Assembly: GCA_015680685.1 (NCBI GenBank)
Contig: MNCI01010504.1
Coordinates: 71,235-135,234 of the forward strand
Source of the DNA: Gnetum montanum
Taxonomy: Eukaryota; Streptophyta; Gnetopsida; Gnetales; Gnetaceae
Direction: 5' to 3'
DNA length: 64,000 nt
In this document: positions 60,070 to 64,000 of the stretch, one piece after another
Position numbering within the stretch: position 1 is the first letter of the stretch
Layout of the letters: each line of letters opens with the position of its first letter
Program-made: the position numbers and the translations under genes
The notes under the pieces: model-generated
Database searches by the model: none
What the model was told of the DNA's origin: nothing
Seen by the model: only the letters and a program-made list of their open reading frames with translations

Positions 60070-61740
60070 TATGCTTATTTAGGAAGGTGCTTAATTGGTT
60101 GCTGATTAAGTCACCTTAGTCAGTATTGAAGTAAATGAAGTTACATACCTTTGTGCTACCTCCTGCATTAGCTTTGGATTCAAAGAAAACCAAGACTTTG
60201 GAGTACTCATTATCATTGATTTTATGCTTTTCTACAAATTGGAAATACTTCTCTTCTATTTCTTCCTCATTCTCATTGTTTCTTGCTTCGCTATCTTCAT
60301 AGCATTCACTATCATTGCTATCATCCTCAATATCATTCACTATTGTTGCTTGCTTCGCTATCTTCATAGCATTCCTGTTACTTTTCAATATTATCGGCTA
60401 TCATTTCCCCTTTCTTTTCTTCATGGATGTATTTGATCCACTAATCATCCCTTGCAGCTCCTTCTGATGAGGGTAGGACACCATGCTCAAACCTAGTGTA
60501 CCTCATAATTTATAGAGGAGAATGTGAAGGCATGTGAAGATAGTGTTGAAAACAACTATCTTCCTAATGCTAGGAGAGCCGATCATAATGACTACCACTA
60601 TATTTCTCTTAGTATTCCACTCTAGTAATTTTATGTGCCTCTCAATGCCCCCTATTTTAAATTAATTTTATTAATGTGTAAGCATCACATAATTATCCCT
60701 TTTAGCCAATTAAATTTGATATTCTTTAATAATAATTTCATTAAATTGTAAAATAGTTTCAGTTAATTGTAAAGAAATTTCACTATCAATTTTGATATAA
60801 ACCAAATTTGGTTTTTAATGTAATCAATTTGATTCAAATTTAAAAAAAATAAAAATTCATCCATCATAATTGGAAAAGCAAAGAAAGCAAAGATATAAAT
60901 GTTAATTGATTGAAAATATTTTCTTTGCTTTGTAACTTTGGACTTTGTATCTTTAATTCAGTGTTTATAAACTTGGAAAATATATAAGTATGAATGTTTT
61001 AAGACTCAAGAAAGATACTAGAAAATAGAAGAAGAAGATATGTGAAATATATACCTGCAGGGTGGGGATAGTTCATGCAGAGGCATCTAGCTAATAAAGA
61101 AGATCTCACCCCTTGGAAGATTAGACACTGAGATCATGAATGCAAAGCTTTATTGATGAATTTCACTTTGTTCAACAACCACTTTAAAGATTCTTTGTAA
61201 GAACATGCATGTAAATAATCCTTGCATCAAATTCACACACTGGTTAAGCCACTCTATCTTTTAGTGGATTGCCAACAGACTTTTCTTGGTGTTTTATGTA
61301 CATATTGTCTTATCTAGCAATATGAGCAAAAAGAAATGGCATTGAATAGGAAAGAAGACACACATGAAATCCATTTAGTTAAATTAAAGGGTGAAATCAT
61401 CTAAGCAAGGAATATGCATACCTTTTTAGGTGTGAGTCATTTACATGGATCGAACACATGATGGATCCTTCTACTAAAAGCCCTGTGCTTTTTACCAATT
61501 CTTGTTGAAACTTTACATTTCAAGTTATAGGATTTTTCAATTCATACAATTACTTTGCCAATATACATATTTGCCACAAAACGTTCAAGCATTCTTCCTT
61601 CATTTGTTGATCAATGTTGGCCTAGTTTGCCAAGGAAGCACCTAAGGAAAGGAGCCCTACTACAAGCCTCACTCATGTATGCTCATGTAGTTGTATCCTT
61701 TTCTCCTTTGGGAAAGTAAGGTGCCTATTTCAACCAAATT
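60070..61740 (-). pseudogene. Unidentified minus-strand exon block, array copy 3
   Basis: An open stretch 60388-60116 has DDSNDSECYEDSEARNNENE, KYFQFVEKHKINDNEYSKVL and FFESKANAGGSTKVCNFIYF. In the following sequence (to about 59930) the minus strand reads RILVTIRDIESTWKE and VNEDYIYYYIMISSKETMK. The 5' part near 61720-61450 matches the LLSLGASLA...NIDQQMKE region of copy 1, with a small deletion. Confidence 0.5.
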
Positions 61741-63493
61741 TTAGTAAAAATCTAACCCTCAATGCTATATGAATATACTTGAATAGAAAATTGAAATACT
61801 AGGACAAACTACTTTGGTTTTCCCTATTTAAATAGTTCTTGTAGAATAGGTAGGCATGCCAAATACCTTTGTAAAGCTCTATCTCTGAGCTTTATAATGT
61901 TTTCTCCATGTTCTCATGCTTTGCATTGTGAAGAAGAAACAAAGAATCTATTAGCAAAGTCACAAAGGATTATGATATCCTAAAAATAGGGGAATCCAAT
62001 GTATGATATGAAAAGCTCACTTCTATATTGTTTAAAAGTACAAAAACTTGGTCACACAAATCTCTTTAATTCATTTTCTATAGAGACTCAAGAGAATCCA
62101 AAGGAGATACACTACTCATTGAAGGCTAATAATCCTATCAAGACCTAGATGTCATGCTTCTCCTTTGACACCTCCAAAATCTAGACAACTGACATTTGTC
62201 CATTTCTACAGACAACATTGGTTCTCTCTTTTAAAATCCTCAAAATTATCTATTCATGCATAAATTATGGTCACATAGAAACATCCATGAAAACTCATTT
62301 TAAGAGAGTACTACCTAGGACACCTCTTGTATGGGTGTGAAAACCTAGGAATAGTCTTAGCTGGTAAGGGCAACATGGTGCATGAACAGATAGAAGAAAT
62401 AGATGATGCTGATAATTTAAATGACTTTGGCAAGGAAATTTAAATGAAATAAATATTATAATTTGATGAGTTAACAAAGAATTTCAAACAAGAAGATTTA
62501 AATAAAATTTCTTTTAAAATCTTGACAAGGTGGTTTAAACGACTTTAGAAAAGAAAGTTTAAAGTAATCAATAACTCATGAACTCCAAATACAAATAGAG
62601 GCCCTTATTAAAAAAAATGCATAGAGATTAATGCTCTTAATTGTAGGAGTAATAAATAAAAGGGATCTAGTAAAGGAGTTAGCTCAAAATTGAGCACTAG
62701 ATTTGTTTGGCTAATGGATAGCCTTTGGTACAAGCTTGTTAGCCTGTGGTTCTTAGAAGCACACCTTGTTCCACAAGTTTGCATCTTCAAATGGCTTGTC
62801 CGGTTCACAACTTCTCTCTAAACTCCTTCAGGAAGTGCCTTTAGTATTGGTTCCACAAACAAATCACTACATCTCTTTTTTCTTCTCTGCCCCCAAAAAT
62901 TAGCCCCTTTTAGAACCCTCAGGAAGGTTGTATTAGCTTTGATTTTTTTTCTCTTGGTCTACCACCTCAAGTTTTGACTTCTTCCCTCCCACTAAAACAG
63001 ACACAAAAAGATGAAAGTGGAAGCCAAATTGCCAAAGAGTATTAAATGTTTATTTTATTTTATTTCATTCATCAGCAAAGCATTTCATTTATACCAGTAG
63101 TGAAAAAAGAAATATTAAAGTAAATATATTTCCAAATGTAGCATAGACCGAACTAGCATCATTGCTTTACCATTGATGATGTCAATATTGGGCTACTTTA
63201 TATCTAATAAAATAATTACATACTATAGTAACACAAATAGTTTCATATTATCGGTTGTATATGTGTTCATTGGTCTCCTATCTCTGCTGCCACTAGTTTT
63301 AGTCACTTAACTAGCACATCTACCTCCAATAGCATCTGATCATCTCATCGACACTTCTATCGATTGCCACCATCCATGATACTGTGATCTTCTATAGTCA
63401 CCTACCATTACTGCTTCCTGTAGGAACCTCAAATGAACAAATAGGTTTTGAAAATGGAGACACTATCACACTATGGCACATTACATTTTGCAT
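61741..63493. other. Array unit 3, distal part
   Basis: Matches 48001-49810 of unit 1 throughout, including the roughly 0.4-0.5 kb missing from unit 2. No gene recognised. Confidence 0.55.
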
Positions 63494-63842
63494 AAAAAAC
63501 ATGACATCAAGTTAGGATGTGTTGCACATAAAGTAGACTATTTAGTTTGTTCATGCATACAAATAAAATGAATCCACTGAGTGAAAATGAAAACTATGCT
63601 TTGTATCCAAGAAAGAAGCTTGAATCAATCAAATTAGATTTCGTATAAATGATTTTCTCATAAACTAAGTAATTACAAAGCACCATGGAAGACTACTATG
63701 ACATAAAATAATATTGTAAACTATCAAAGCATAAGGCATGTTTTGATGCATGAAATCCAAAATGAACTAATCAAATTTAGCATCCATAATGTGTTAAATA
63801 AATTAATTATGTAAAAGACATGACTTGTGTGTATTAAAAATA
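63494..63842. repeat. Tandem array unit 4, first 0.35 kb only
   Basis: Matches the start of units 1-3 up to a GTATTAAAAATA-type run. In the other units that run continues into (TA)n and ATCATACTAGGC, but here the sequence switches to something unrelated. Confidence 0.85.
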
Positions 63843-64000
63843 CAATTCCTGTAAGCATGATAGTTTGCATGTTTATGTTTGATGATAATGGAAGCTTGGT
63901 TTTAGTAAGAAAATCTATTGTAGGAAAATATTGTCTTGTTGAAGTCCTAATTCTACTAGCCCTATCTATATTGGTCCTAAAGAAAAGATGTTTCTTTGTC
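63843..64000. other. Unassigned sequence right of the array
   Basis: No match to the other array units. It may be the array edge, or the start of another insertion with its far end outside the window. No LTR end or TSD can be tested. Confidence 0.5.

Larger units (their letters stand above)
56903..63493. repeat. Tandem array unit 3 (6.6 kb, no insertion)
   Basis: The only full unit free of retrotransposon insertions, so it gives the reference length of 6591 bp. F-box pseudogene 58211-59480, minus-strand block 60070-61740. Confidence 0.9.

Noticed and set aside
36231-63842. Array units as very long LTRs
   Set aside because: Units are head-to-tail with pseudogenes inside, no TG...CA ends, no primer site and no target duplication.

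Overview
The window looks like nuclear DNA of a seed plant. It is AT-rich, with one spliced plant-type gene at the left edge and about 60 kb of nested, mostly decayed LTR retrotransposons and a large tandem array of pseudogene-bearing units. The heavy nesting, the old divergent LTRs and the scarcity of genes suggest a large genome, possibly a gymnosperm. That is inference; nothing here fixes the species.

Layout. (1) 1-3336, minus strand: a seven-exon glycoside hydrolase family 1 (beta-glucosidase-like) gene, cut by the left edge. Its splice sites and reading phase are all intact, but both catalytic glutamate motifs are replaced. (2) About 5.2-36.2 kb, plus strand: remains of an old Ty3/gypsy element (called C): gag 5.3-6.1 kb, protease 7.4-7.7 kb, start of reverse transcriptase 25.1-25.6 kb, rest of RT, RNase H and integrase 33.8-36.2 kb, where it ends inside the integrase. 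(3) Between C's protease and RT lies about 17 kb (called D). It holds a 33-36-bp tandem repeat, a broken multi-exon gene on the minus strand (about 21.3 to 9.0 kb) and two degenerate arrays with periods near 190-198 bp.

Three members of one minus-oriented LTR family are inserted in these layers: B (9927-16964, in D), A (25590-33777, in the RT of C, target duplication ATGGG) and E (36877-43852, in the tandem array, TSD GTTGG/TTTGG). A solo LTR lies at 49994-50850 (TSD ATTAC). All four have LTRs of about 0.8 kb that begin TGATGAG (the solo copy and B's outer edge are slightly changed at the far end), and A, B and E have a primer site complementary to tRNA-Asp. B and E code for Gag and protease but no RT or integrase. 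A has Gag plus a coiled-coil ORF where pol would be. They look non-autonomous and must have borrowed pol functions.

From 36231 to about 63842 is a tandem array of a unit of about 6.6 kb (three units and the start of a fourth). Each full unit carries a decayed plus-strand F-box/SEL1/MYND-finger gene (resembling Arabidopsis At1g67340) and an unidentified minus-strand exon block.

The points most worth following up are the apparently dead but reading-frame-intact GH1 gene, the LTR promoter palindrome, the polypurine-like motif repeated inside each element, the spliced minus-strand gene lodged in a gypsy element, and the near-nucleosome-length degenerate arrays.
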